Assembly (NCBI GenBank): GCA_020740775.1
Contig: JAHEWK010000010.1
Location: forward strand, 2,170,001 to 2,234,000
DNA from: Ilyonectria destructans
Taxonomy: Eukaryota; Ascomycota; Sordariomycetes; Hypocreales; Nectriaceae
Length of the DNA stretch: 64,000 bases
Reading direction: 5' to 3'
Both the position numbers and the translations under genes were made by a program. Shown piece after piece: positions 46,884-58,443 of this stretch (position 1 is the first letter of the stretch; each line of letters opens with the position of its first letter). The notes under the pieces are model-generated. The model saw nothing but the letters and a program-made list of their open reading frames with translations, made no database searches and was not told the DNA's origin.

Positions 46884-47627
46884 TTTGATGGTTTGGTGAA
46901 AATGATTACTTTGAGTGTGTTGATGATTGTAGATTGCTGTTGGAGTGCGTTGTGGTGTTGTGAGTGCCAGATGGAAATCACGGCTGAGGGGATGCTCTTT
47001 ATAGAGGTTGGCTTCCGATTGAATCCTTTAAAAGTACAGATTATTAATTATAAAAGTCTCCCGTCTTACAAATCTGAACGATGAGTCGATTGTAGAGAAA
47101 ATGATATCAAATCTCAACATCGCGTGGATCAATAAGGAAGATACGTCATGCTTGTTCCTGAATAGGATATTGGTGTTGAAGAGGCCTAACCCAAAATGGA
47201 TGCTGGTCCCCCCTGTCATTCTCTCTCAGCCCAACACCAATGCAGTATAGCTTCATCTCGCGGTGGAATGGGCCAATTAGGAGGAAGCCCGGCCCGCTCG
47301 GTTTGACATGTGGTTTTGTTTTGCTTACGGAGAAACTCAATTGTCACCAGAATCTCATCTTATCGTGTCGCCTTGGTCCGATTCTTAGTCGTTTCCCTTC
47401 ATGGTGGCGGGACATTGAAACGCGTGAATTACAAATCATCTCACCGGCTTGATACCTGTTCATGTTATAAGTATAAGTATGCCGGGTCGAATAGCCTTGG
47501 ATAAATCCTGCCTTTACACGCCCAAGCACTCTAAGAATACCATATTTACTCTCCCCTCGCTTACCTGAATACCAAATCTCTTCAAACCTGTTCAATTTTT
47601 ACTTGCAAAACAAGTCAACAACACAAC
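46884..47627. promoter_or_regulatory. Divergent promoter of SDR and NmrA-like genes
   Basis: On the SDR side a TATAAAG box (plus-strand ctttata, 46997-47003) lies about 115 bases before the SDR ATG. On the NmrA side the A-rich leader (acttgcaaaacaagtcaac) directly precedes the ATG at 47628. No other gene is seen. Confidence 0.5.
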
Positions 47628-48806
47628 ATGTCGCAGCTAATTGTTGTTCTAGGAATCACCGGCGTACAGGTAAGCCCAAATTCTCCGCCTTATTAAACAC
47701 AAGCTGTACCGCACTTGAGTAGTTTTCCCTTGCTGATGCGACCACCTACAGGGAGGCTCTGTTGCCGACACGTATCTTCACACCGCCGGTTGGAAAGTTC
47801 GTGGCGTGACTCGCAATCCTGAGTCTGGGAGTGCCAAGGAGTGGGCGACCAAGGGTGCCGAGATCGTCCAAGGCAATGTCAATGATGTCGAGTCTCTGAA
47901 GAGAGCATTCGTTGGTGCCAATGTCATCTTCGGTGTTACAGACTTTTGGACCATCTTCAAAGACCCCGAGAGCAACAACAAGAAACGTCCTGGCCAAGAA
48001 CTCGTTGAATACTGCTACGAGGTCGAGTTGCAGCAGGGCAAGAACATCGCTGATGCGGCGGCCACCGTCCCTGGCCTCTCTCGATTCGTCTTCAGCTCCA
48101 TGGCCCAGGCAACAAAATCCAGCGGCGGAAAGTACAACACGCTTTTCCACATGGATTCCAAGGCCGAAGCGGCCTCATATGCCCAAAGCCTACCATTGCT
48201 CCATGGCAAGTTCTCGCAGATCCAGGCGCCTATTTACTTCCACCTGCCCTGGCAGTGGGGACTACCTACGACTCCCCAGAAGGTATGTAGAATTCACAGT
48301 TTCTAGACACCGTCGCATCGCTTGCAGTGAAGCTAACAGTGGTACAGCAAACTGATGGAACCTGGCGCATGAAGGGCATTGGCCCAGGCGACAAGGGGAT
48401 TCCGTTTGGAGATGTCCAGAAAGACTTTGGGCCATCTGTCAAAGCAGTTGCTGAGGCTGAGCCTAACGTTAACCTGTTTGCAGTCGGAGATTACGTGTCC
48501 TGGACAGACTACCTGAGAATCTTCTGCGAGACTCAAGGTCTGAAGTACGGTGGCTATGACGAACACTCGTATGACGATTTCTGCGAGTTACTTCCCGGAG
48601 GTCTTGGTCATGAGTTTAGTCACAATGTTCTGTTTGCCCATGAATTTGGGTACGAAGGAACAGATCCATCAGTGATTAAACCAGAGAAGGTAAGTATTAC
48701 TCCGACTCATTCTAAGATCAAAGCACTAACATTTATATAGCTCAACCTCAAGATGACTTCTTTCCGTGAGTACTGTCAGAGTACCGACTTTTCTGCGATC
48801 TTGTAA
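47628..48806 (+). CDS. NmrA-like family NAD(P)-binding protein
   Basis: Exons 47628-47669, 47752-48282, 48348-48689 and 48741-48806 encode 326 residues. The first exon has only 14 codons and ends exactly within the Rossmann motif GITGVQGGSVAD, which the splice completes. Later motifs include RGVTRNPES, FVFSSMAQATKSSGGKY and LLPGGLGHE. NmrA-type proteins bind NADP(H) and either sense redox state or act as atypical reductases. The usual SDR catalytic Tyr-Lys pair is not evident here, so a regulatory or ligand-binding role is as likely as catalysis. The last exon (LNLKMTSFREYCQ) supplies the expected C-terminus. It is transcribed divergently from the SDR. Confidence 0.9.
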
Positions 48807-50180
48807 TGAAGGATAAGAGAAGTAGGGCAGAGGATCTTGGATTTCATGACTTTTGGTTTAATTCATAGAATAGCCTAATAAAACGGTCTATCTAATCAAT
48901 TTAGCGCTCCCTCCTGGCCAGATACCAACCTACAGAGTGAGGAGATAGGTTTGAAAGAGTGACATACCTACGTCTTAGAGTTTCTATCCCAGAGTGGTTA
49001 TTATTAAATACTATGTTAACGATATCTTCCCACATACTACATGAGTACTGTCTAATTATGAACAAGTCAATTTACCTTTTGCGCTCCGAGAACTTGGACA
49101 TATCCTATCTTGGATTAGACTCAGAAATTGCCGTGAATTCCCATGTCATGTTGCAAATTATAGCAGAATGAAGTTGTTTATTCACAATATTAGAGGTCAA
49201 ATGGCTCATTATTGGCTCGTATTGCTAACATGATCTTCAGCAGAGTCGTGACACATCACACTACGGGACCATTAAGCAACCCAGAGAGGGTGTCAGGCCT
49301 AAGGAAAGTGCCTGCCAGCATCGGACCCACAGGTATCGTATGGTGTCCCCGATGCGGGTCCGCAGTTGGGCAGAGCCTGGGAAAAGGACAATTCTTAGTA
49401 GTCTCATACAAGACGACCTACCTTTGCGCAGCGTGCCAGCATCAGAGACCCTACTGTTGACGCCCTTCACCTCACTTTGACCTGGACCCGTATCCAGGCT
49501 CTGACAGAAGGGAAAAGTGATATTTGGGTAGTTGTTACATTTGAGTCGTGAGCACCCTCTATAAGGGAGTGGTAAATACTGTGACCCGGAATAAGTGGGG
49601 GCGTGACGTGGCATTGGGAGTCGTTAGTGTACTGGGTGGTTAATCTTTCCCCAGAAATGAGTGTTTTATTTGTCCGATCCTACCCTATCTCGGCCGAGAA
49701 GCTGCATTGAGAGGAAGGGGGACGGTGTTTGTCGATCAAGTCTGTGAAGTGAATATAGGTTTATACAGTTTAGGAAATCGCAAGCACTCGGAAGTTCTCT
49801 TCGCTAGCGGGGGACCTTTTGCCGAGAACCCCTGACGGCCATGCATCCCCGGATGGACGGTTAGCGGGGAAGCTGGGCCCTCGTAAAGAGTCTGCGGGGT
49901 AGCTGGACCCTTAGAAAGGCCCGATATACTGTATATAGTAGTGTTTAGAGCCTGTTGCGTCATCTTTGGTCTGGAGGACCGGCAGCTAGATAGCGGAGCG
50001 CATGGCTTCGGTGGCCCTGTTCACATAGCTAGGTAGCATCATGGCTCGAAGGGGCAAGTAGAGCCATCGTCTAGGCGGAATATAAAAGACTTCGAGTCGA
50101 CGCACCAATGAGGTATATGATTTTGGCCTGATGAGACGTAGTCACACTTCGACTGGCTACTAGTTCGGACAACGACAATC
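48807..50180. other. Gene-free spacer with a small decayed tandem repeat
   Basis: About 1.4 kb. The only structure noted is two adjacent similar units at 49864-49893 and 49894-49922, both starting gcgggg and sharing agctgg and ccct. No ORF has coding character. Confidence 0.4.
49864..49922. repeat. Short imperfect tandem duplication
   Basis: Two units of about 30 bases, each starting gcgggg(a/t)agctgg followed by ccct and a taaaga / tagaaa stretch. No function is evident. Confidence 0.5.
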
Positions 50181-51691
50181 ATGCTGTTTAAAATCCTCTT
50201 TCTGAGTGCCTTATGCATTCTGCTGCCGACATCGACACTCGCTACCGCCAACAATAGACAGTGCGCGTCCTCACGATGGGCACACAGGCACCGGCTGTTC
50301 GTCCTAACGGACATAAGCAACGAGCCGGACGACCAGATGAGCCTCGTCCGTCTACTGACGTACGCCAATGAGATGGACATCCAGGGCATCGCCGCAGTAA
50401 CGTCCATTTGGCTGCGAAACCGTACCGACGCCGACACAATCCGCGATGTAATCGACGGGTACGGCAAGGTGGTGAAGAACCTCAACGCCAACGTCCCATC
50501 GCGTGCGTCTTACCCACCAGCACGACGCCTTCTGGACCTAGTCACGGAGGCACATCCCGTCTACGGGTTGGAAGCGCTTGACTTGCCCCTGAGCGAAGCG
50601 GCCGAAGCCCTTGTCGAGGCCGCCGATGAATCCGCCAATGACGACCCCCTTTGGGTTTCGGTCTGGGGAGGCGCCGCGGTCCTGGCCGAGGCGCTGCAGC
50701 ACGTCTCGCGGACTCGCAAAGCCCGTGCCGTCGAGCAATTTGTCGCGAAACTTCGCGTATACTCCATCTCGGACCAGGATGACGCCGGCATCTGGATCCG
50801 CCTCCGCTATCCGCAGCTCTTCTACATCGTCTCGCTGCACGGCTGGAGCGAGTACACGCAGCCCACGTGGACTGGCATCTCGGGCGAGGAACTCCGCCAT
50901 TTCGACAGCGGAGGTCCCGACTCAGCCATCGTCTCCAACAAGTGGCTCGAGGAGCACATCCGCATCGGCCCGCTCGGCGCGCACTACCCCGAATGGCGCT
51001 TCATCATGGAGGGCGACACGCCGGCGTTCCTGACGCTCGTGCAGAACGGCCTCGCGGACATTGAGAATCCGCATTGGGGCGGCTGGGGAGGTCGGTACTC
51101 GCCGATGGACCTCTCGGGCCAGGTGCGCGTCTACTCGGAAACGGCCGACTGGGTGCACGGCGCGGACGGGGAGGCCTATTCGAGCCGGTACGCGACCATC
51201 TGGCGGTGGCGCGAGGACTACCAGTATGATTTCGCGGCAAGAATGCAGTGGACTGTCAATAGGGAGTATGCAGAGAACAACCACCAGCCCGTCGCTGTCG
51301 TGAACGGCTCGTGCGGCCCGGCGGCGCAGGTGATCGAGTATACGCTGGGGGAGACCATCGTGATCGATGCGAGCGAAAGCTGGGATCCGGACGGCGATGA
51401 CCTCTCGTTCGACTGGTTCCACTATCGCGAGGCGACTGGGTACGGGCGTGCCCTGGAGGGATTTGAGATCCCCCTTATCAGTGATGAGGTGGCCATTGAA
51501 TCGATGACGACGGATGGGAGTGTCGTTAGCTTGGACCCCCAGCGAAATAAGGTGAGTCGAGAATATGCCGTTTACTGCGTAACAATACTGACGAGACCTT
51601 GTAACAGACGATGCACATCATCTTGTCAGTCCACGATGGTCGGGATATGCCGCTTGTTGCTTATAGGAGGTTCATTCTGGTGCCTTCCTAG
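50181..51691 (+). CDS. Secreted DUF1593 / Sde182-like nucleoside-hydrolase-fold protein
   Basis: Exons 50181-51551 and 51608-51691 encode 484 residues; the intron has GTGAGT and AACAG. The signal peptide is about residues 1-22. RLFVLTDISNEPDDQMSLVRLL is the calcium-site Asp region that DUF1593 shares with nucleoside hydrolases, followed by VWGGAAVLAEAL and GDTPAFLTLVQNGL. The C-terminal part (DASESWDPDGDDLSFDWF) is the Ig-like domain of cellulose-binding Sde182-type proteins. The short second exon (TMHIILSVHDGRDMPLVAYRR) completes that domain, which the unspliced frame lacks. The gene is markedly GC-rich against its AT-leaning surroundings, which may reflect codon bias or transfer. The substrate is unknown; a plant-polysaccharide or nucleoside-like ligand is possible. 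Confidence 0.9.
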
Positions 51692-51733
51692 CTTCGGAAA
51701 CTATTCTGCCGAGGTACCAGGAGCAGATGCCAA

Positions 51734-52051
51734 TTAGCCACAGCGCATAGAACCTCTCTTGTACATAGCTTTGACAAATGTTCGCATTTCTTTAATACAT
51801 TCGGGGATATCGCGGTAGCCCTTGATTTCGGGCCCCAATCTTTTGGCTAAAATAGCCTCGTTGACCTGGGTGAGAGCCTTGGGCAGATGGACTGGGCCCA
51901 CCCTATCGTGGTCCCAATCTTGAGAGAGATACTCGAGATTGGCGACGTGATGGCCAATCTCCAAGATCCAACATTGAGTGTCGTCATTATACCTCAAGTC
52001 TCCGAGCACAGCCAAGCTGAAATACGGAGCAGATAGCGAAGAGTCCGCCAT
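51734..52051 (-). CDS. Small hypothetical protein (doubtful)
   Basis: A single open frame of 105 residues with a good start context (gccATGg). The composition is protein-like (APYFSLAVLGDLRYNDD, HVANLEYLSQDWDHDR) but no family, signal peptide or membrane span is recognised. It lies tail to tail with the DUF1593 gene, 42 bases apart. It may be a real small gene, the last exon of a decayed gene or a chance ORF. Confidence 0.35.
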   Translation of the reverse strand: MADSSLSAPYFSLAVLGDLRYNDDTQCWILEIGHHVANLEYLSQDWDHDRVGPVHLPKALTQVNEAILAKRLGPEIKGYRDIPECIKEMRTFVKAMYKRGSMRCG

Positions 52052-54948
52052 GGCCCGCTCAGTTTTCGACCGACTTAGGCTTGCATGTCAACGCGAAGGT
52101 CAAGCAGCGCTGGGGAACGAGACGAGTTTTCGCCAAGTTCAAGAGAGTTCTGCAGAACTGAATAAAGAGAGGAAATCCCGACACCTCCCGTCTTCTCAAA
52201 CCCCCACCCTTCCTTCCAGTCATGACAGCCTCGCCGGCGTCAGCGCGAGCCACACCACATCCTGCCAAGGGACCCTCGTTACTGCGACAGAAAGCTAATT
52301 GGAAGATGTAGGCTTCTTTTCCACAACTGACGCGTTTTTCAGTACCCGTGCGAGTTGCGTGAGTATCATGAGTTCCAGCCATACCATAAGTTAGCTCGTA
52401 AAAAAGCGGAATTCCTCATCTGGAGTGAAATCCGAGACGTCGACCAGGGTATCCTTGGTCTACGGACTAACATGGTGTGCCACGAGACTCTCTTATGAGT
52501 GATTTGTCATCTCAGAGGCCCTCAAAGGCCCCGGTCGACATGTTCTGGATGCATGCAGGGTGATGCCGAAACCATTAGATGTCGGGGACTTGGTGGGCGG
52601 CTTTGTGGGCACTGCTAGATGTTACATGGGGTTAAATCCAACCAGCTTCGTGATTTTTGGGATTGGGTGTGATCGGTGATGCCGCTGGGGGCCATGCAAT
52701 CATTCCATAGCGTTGAGTGGTGGCTGTTCAGCTCGTACTTATTCGTACTAGAGCTGAGCCCGGAGAGTGTATCATCCGCAACCATACAACCATCTCAGTC
52801 ATCAGAAGATCAATAGTGGCTGTTCTGGTGACGCCAAAGCTGAACTCCACGCCACTGCAACGCATTGTACAGGCCAGTCAACGCCCGGAATATACGGCTC
52901 TCGTATCATGTACCTATGCGAGAACCCGGCTTCTTAACCTGTTAGCGAAAGCAATCGGTTGTCACTGAACATCTAGCCGCGGATTTCTAGCATCCTAAAT
53001 CGAACACCCGTCTTCATTACCAGTCAGCCCGACGGAGCTCATCCGCTGATCCGGTGGGAGCCATGTGTCTTGCAGCGCAGGCTGTGACACATAGTTTGGG
53101 TCTGCTCTTGTGATGTAGTTGTGTGAGTACTAATCATGTATGAGTCTCGCAAGAGAATTGCATCTCGGCAGCATGGAAGGGTGGATTAATCACCCATCAG
53201 TCAGCCACCTCTCCCTCCTTGGCACAAGCTCAGCTGCAGATATCCAAACGTATTTTTTCGTTTAGCCTCTTGCCACTGCTGCGAATTCTCCTCCGGACGG
53301 AACTACCAAAGAGTCGAAAGGAGGTGACTTTTGGGATGACTGGTAATTTTCTACAATCTGATAATATATTGAAGACAGTTGAATAAAACTGAGTCTGTGT
53401 TGGATCCGTTACGGCTGAATTGATCAAAGGAATAATGTTCAAATTGATGATGATGTTGATCCTCGCTTATCCCGGTCATGCGGACCGAGGGGTTATCGGA
53501 CCCCCCTTCTGAGTAAGGTAAGGATATCAATCTATCAGAGGTTTCGTAATACAGGGCTATCTTCCAACAGTATGTTAATAACTAAGAAGCTTAATGTAAC
53601 AGTGCAGTGTATTCTATAAAGAAGGTATAGGGTAGGCTGGAACGTGTAGTATATAATTTAGTGGATCAGGACATCAAAGTAAGCAATAGTGGTCACGGTC
53701 TGGTAATATGTCAAAGGCAGTTTGACGTAACCAAGTCTGTCGATAGTTAGAGAGCTTAGGGCTCGCTATACTGCTAAGAGAGCATATATATAATGCGTGG
53801 CTCGGTGGTGCTCGTGAGATATTGTGAGTGGTGATCTGGAGTGAGTGTGATCGGGATCGCCTTAGGATCGCTGGGGTTCCACGTGAGGGGATCCAGCCTG
53901 ATTGGAGAGAGGACCAAAGTGGGATATGCGTTACTACCAGACGTGACCGCCCGGTTACTACACGGGCCGTCACATGAAAGACCTGGCTGAGCTCGATGCA
54001 TCAGTTGGATATCTGTCCATCTTGTGGCAGACCTGCAAGAACGATGCCGCTTCGTGTAGATTATGGCTAGGAAAGATGGAGACGGATGTGAGTTTGACCC
54101 AAGCCGAAACTTGGATGCAGCCGACTAACAATGCTAAATAATCTCCCACTTATAATGAAGGTGGACCAAGATAATGTTATTCGGCTTTGTAAGTTCTCTC
54201 CTCATCAACATCAAATGTCTGTAGCCCGGTCAAAATTTGAAATCTCTGGGCACTTTCTAACTATAGTGAGTCTTATCATTATTTCTTTGTCAGTAACAAA
54301 TAAGCGGCCAGAGAAGAAGCTGCTAAGGAAGAATGGCCTGTTCTGGTGCCAATTGGGAGCGCTTAAGCTTATTCCGGCAGGGGCTCCCAAAAGACGCTGG
54401 CTCGTAAACGTTGACGGTGAATTTCCCATTGAAACCTGCTAGCAAGTTGGAATTGATTGGGGCTACAAGGAAGACAAAAGCATATTTGTTTTAATTTCTG
54501 ATCTTAACGAGGTCTTCACTTTGTTAGCGAGCGGATACAAACGATGAGGCCCACCCACCTGTAACCTGTTTCAGCCGAATGGCCTCCGCGCATGGAATCG
54601 CGTTTCTCCGCCTATCCAGCAGCCGACTGGTAAATTAATCCGAGAACTCCTAACCGCTTCTGATCAATTCATCACCAACTACCCACTGCCAGGCCTCGTT
54701 ACCTTGCACCGAGCTATCCGACTGGACCTTTGGCGGTTAAGGACATGGAAGCGAACGCTGCACGATGCTTCGAGCCGGGTATTGAGTGCTCATACAAAAT
54801 GCTGCCAGCCGCCACTCTGTTGGCGTGATGTTTCGTGTCTCTGTCCCATCCATTCATTCTTTCATTCACTCATTTTTCTCTTCATCCAGCTGGCCTGTAC
54901 ACGTAGTCGATCTCGACGATCTTTACACCATTTACTCTCGCTTTCACA
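52052..54948. other. Gene-free region
   Basis: About 2.9 kb with only short scattered frames on both strands. No RNA gene, transposase or long repeat was recognised. Just before 54949 a long pyrimidine-rich leader (cattcattctttcattcac) should be the 5' region of the GH131 gene. Confidence 0.4.
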
Positions 54949-56118
54949 ATGAAGTCATTCGCTGCTATCGCTTCCTTCGTCGGCCTGGCTGCCGCTGAGA
55001 TCCTTTGGGATGGCCGCTTCAACGATCTCACGTCCGCCACCGACCTCGAGAAATGGAGCTTTTCCAACCCGGTCGGGCCTTACCAGTACTACATCCACGG
55101 CGACGGCGAGGTCACCGAGTATGTGAATCTCACGGCCGCCAACGCCAATCCCGCTGATGGCGGCTCATCGAAGGGTGCCAAGATCTCCCTGACGGACACT
55201 GCCTACTGGAACGGCCAGACCATGCGCCGTACCGAGTTGATCCCCCAAACGAGCGCCGCAATCGCCGCTGGCAAGGTCTTTTACCACTTCAGCATCAAGC
55301 GCGAGGCTGAGAACGCGCCGTCTCTGGCCCGCGAGCACCAGATCGCCTTCTTCGAGTCGCACTTCACCGAGCTGAAGAGCGGCCTCATCTCCGGCGCCAG
55401 CGGCACCGAGGACACGAGCCTCCAGTGGTTCGTCGGAGGCACCTCCAAGTGGGAGGTGGAGTGGGAGGCCGGCGTCTGGCACAACATCGCCTACGAGATC
55501 GACTTCTCCGGTGAGACAGTCGGTCTCTGGCACTCGACTGGCGGCAGCGATCTCAAGCAGGTTGTTGCTCCTGTCACTGCGAGCACGAGCAGCAACGGCG
55601 CTGACTGGCACGTCGGTGTCCTGGAGCTCCCCAACGGTGATGCCGACACCACCGAGGACTTTTACTTCTCCGGCGTCTACATCGAGGACGGCGACATCAC
55701 CGCCTCATTTTCTGGCGGCTCTGCCAGCGGCGATGACACTTCAGCTAGCTCTTCAGCTGTTGCCTCGGTGGCTACCAGCGCAACAAAGGCTGCGACAACT
55801 GCCCCGGTTGCCACTACTAAGGCTGCTGTCGCGACCACCACGAAGGCTGCTATCGCGACCACTTCGCTTGCGGCTGATGTCACCACGCTGGTTACCAAGA
55901 CGACTTCTGCTGCCCCCGAGGTTTCTACTGCTCAGACGACTTCCATCGCAGAGACAACTTCAGCCGCGCAGGCGATCCCGGTTGCCGAGACGAGCTCTAC
56001 TCCCGCTGAGGTCGCTCCCACACAGACATCTGCATCGGCCGTGGAGACACCCACGCAAACCTCTCGATGCAAGCTCTCGCGCCGCTCGCGTCACCGTCGA
56101 TCCGTTCGCTCCCAATAG
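54949..56118 (+). CDS. Secreted GH131 beta-glucanase with Ser/Thr-rich tail
   Basis: A single exon of 389 residues. The signal peptide is MKSFAAIASFVGLAAA. The catalytic domain (about 17-255) begins with ILWDGRFNDLTSATDLEKW and contains GPYQYYIHG, QTMRRTELIPQ and QIAFFESHFTELKSG, all typical of GH131, a fungal family acting on beta-1,3/1,4/1,6-glucans. Glu96 and Glu136, 40 residues apart, are the likely catalytic pair. A long Ala/Ser/Thr-rich linker (about 260-370) follows. In relatives such a linker often leads to a CBM1 cellulose-binding module, but here the protein ends in a short basic tail (CKLSRRSRHRRSVRSQ) with no CBM1 visible in any frame nearby. The module may be lost or the end altered. 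Confidence 0.9.
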   Translation: MKSFAAIASFVGLAAAEILWDGRFNDLTSATDLEKWSFSNPVGPYQYYIHGDGEVTEYVNLTAANANPADGGSSKGAKISLTDTAYWNGQTMRRTELIPQTSAAIAAGKVFYHFSIKREAENAPSLAREHQIAFFESHFTELKSGLISGASGTEDTSLQWFVGGTSKWEVEWEAGVWHNIAYEIDFSGETVGLWHSTGGSDLKQVVAPVTASTSSNGADWHVGVLELPNGDADTTEDFYFSGVYIEDGDITASFSGGSASGDDTSASSSAVASVATSATKAATTAPVATTKAAVATTTKAAIATTSLAADVTTLVTKTTSAAPEVSTAQTTSIAETTSAAQAIPVAETSSTPAEVAPTQTSASAVETPTQTSRCKLSRRSRHRRSVRSQ

Positions 56119-58443
56119 ATGGCTGATGAGCCACCGTCCCCCGATGGAGGATGAGGACTAGTTAGAACTAGCCAAGACGGGAGGTTACTGCTATTTCAGC
56201 GTACATATTTCTACATTAAAATGTATATAGCATTACCTTAAGTGAAGACGGAAATAGCATGATTCATTTTAGAAAGACTCGTTCAATGTTTAATGTGCCA
56301 TCGGGTCACAATTATGACTGCCACCCCCCACCCAAGCCCCCACACCCGTCTCATTTTGCAACCCAGGTCGAACAACAGTTGCTTACAATCTATTACTCAA
56401 ATGGACTTCGCATTCACGTCGTAGATCAATTTTATCAATTTTTAAATGATGTTTTTCTTTATTATCTAAAAATATTATTTTTTCTGTATTATTTTTTATA
56501 AACCCAGGCTATTGAACAGTTTATGCAAGCTGCCTTCACTACTTGAACTTTACTATAATTATCGTACCGCCGTTTTTAAGCTACACTACGCCACAGCAAT
56601 TAGCAGCCAGCAAATTAGTCAATTGACGTCTACTTTGAATTTAATCCCAGTCACTGGTTGGGGTATGTATTTGAACCATCGGGTATCCCCACATGCTACA
56701 AATACTTTGCATTGGCGGACGCAGCAAGCTATAAAAGAGAGTATAAGTATTTTCCGAAAAGCTACGAGAAGAGTCATCGCCACAGCGACAAACATGCCAT
56801 CCATCCTAGCATTATTTCAATTGACTTGCTTGCATCCCTTAGGGGCGTCATGAGATTGGAGCTTACAACTAAGGAAGCATACTGTTGTGCCTCATGCCAG
56901 ACTGCAGGTCGTAACCAGTAATCAAGAATAGAAAACAACCCAACGCAACATCTCTCACTTTAAGAGACAATGGCGACCAACTGGTGGGCAGGATGTGATC
57001 GCGCCAAACTGAGTGGACAGTTCTGAAAAACCACTCGCGAGAATCGGTATCTGGGCTTCACCTCATTTAGAGGACCGCCTGTCCACTTCAAGATCGTGAG
57101 TGATCCTGGACGCTCCACTCGATTCCGGGGTCCGGTTTTCAAAAGCCAGGTCGCTTCAGCGCTAAAATGAGCCAAGCATATGGAATTGGGGACGCGAAGG
57201 CTAGCTAACGGTATTTTTGGCAGTTCCATGATATGTTTGTCACCAAGCTCTTATGAATTGACGAGCAAGTGGTAAGAATAGTTTCTTGAGAAACCTCGAG
57301 GATTATGAGGCGCTCTGGTGCTAATAATTCTACAATACTAAGAGGAGAGCTTAAAGGGACCTGGTCGGCGGCATTGCGAAAGGTGGTTTGTTGGAAAGCG
57401 AAAGATGGAGATTTTAACGTGGACTGGTGGCTCTTTGGCTCGAGCTAGGTAGCTTTGGAATGATCTTTCTGAGCGGAGCTACTTTTTTTTGTACCGGGCT
57501 ATTAGCTTAGCTATGGAGTTGCTCATGCATACTATTAATATATCGAATGGCGTCTCACCCGTGATTCTGAACTTGTCACCGGTAAAGTCGGACAATAAAT
57601 GGTGTATGTAGCTGCTGATGGTAGAATTGATGAGCTCGGGCCGGCCAGGTTCGGCCTCGGGCAAGCACTTTAAGCCAGGGCCTGCTGTCGCTGGATCGAC
57701 ATTACCAGTTGCCGAATATCAGTGATCGTACGACCCCAAAACCGACCTCGAGCATTTCTCCTCCCTTGCTTGGAACTGAGCTTGCCTGAGTTGGGCTGAG
57801 CTGAGAATACTATGTAAGCCATTCTGAGCCGGGGTCCCCAGATTTGGCCAGGAGGTGCCGCGGATCAAAAATGGAACCGACGATGTCTATTTTCTCTATA
57901 AGTAAGTCTAAAGACTCACTGTGTTGAATTCTTTATGTAGGGTGAAGAGATTTATATCTCAAGAAGTAAATGATGTAGTCATCATGCATTTCAAAGTATG
58001 TACTCTATGATACCTTTTTCGCGAGATATTAAATACTGTTATGTGTCCTCGGGGATAAAATATATGAAGAAGCCACCGCAATGCATTTGTGTTTCTGAAG
58101 CTCAGCCCCTGCCGCTCTATCCGTGAGCTAAGCTAAGTTGGTGCTGAGCTTGGGGGCTGTTGAGGCTAAGATTCGGATGAGATGCCCGACTGGCTAGGGG
58201 TACCTAGAATTATTGAAACCCTAAGCTGAAATGGACCAATGGAGCTGTGAGTGGCAGATAGGCGCCATGGCAGTGCAGATTTCTTGTATTTGTGGCGTTC
58301 TCCGTCGTCTCAGTGATCATGCTTCAACGGATAACATTGCCGTGTCAGAATGGGTTTAGCTAGAGCGACTTTTCGTCTTATATTAGACAGTGCTGGTACT
58401 CATTACCGCCGCGAGTGTCCTGGTTCACAGACATCGAACCACC
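56119..58443. other. Gene-free region with a short AT-rich patch
   Basis: About 2.3 kb. The part 56430-56510 is strongly AT-rich. No credible gene, RNA or complete element is seen. The bases just before 58444 may hide an upstream exon of the membrane protein gene. Confidence 0.4.

Noticed and set aside
53461..53520. GC-rich patch with gcggaccgaggggttatcgg, considered as a tRNA arm
   Set aside because: No acceptor stem, anticodon loop or T-loop arrangement could be drawn.
55511..56161. 216-residue Arg/Leu-rich frame overlapping the GH131 gene
   Set aside because: It is an alternative frame of the Ser/Thr linker; its low-complexity R/L content is typical of a shifted frame.
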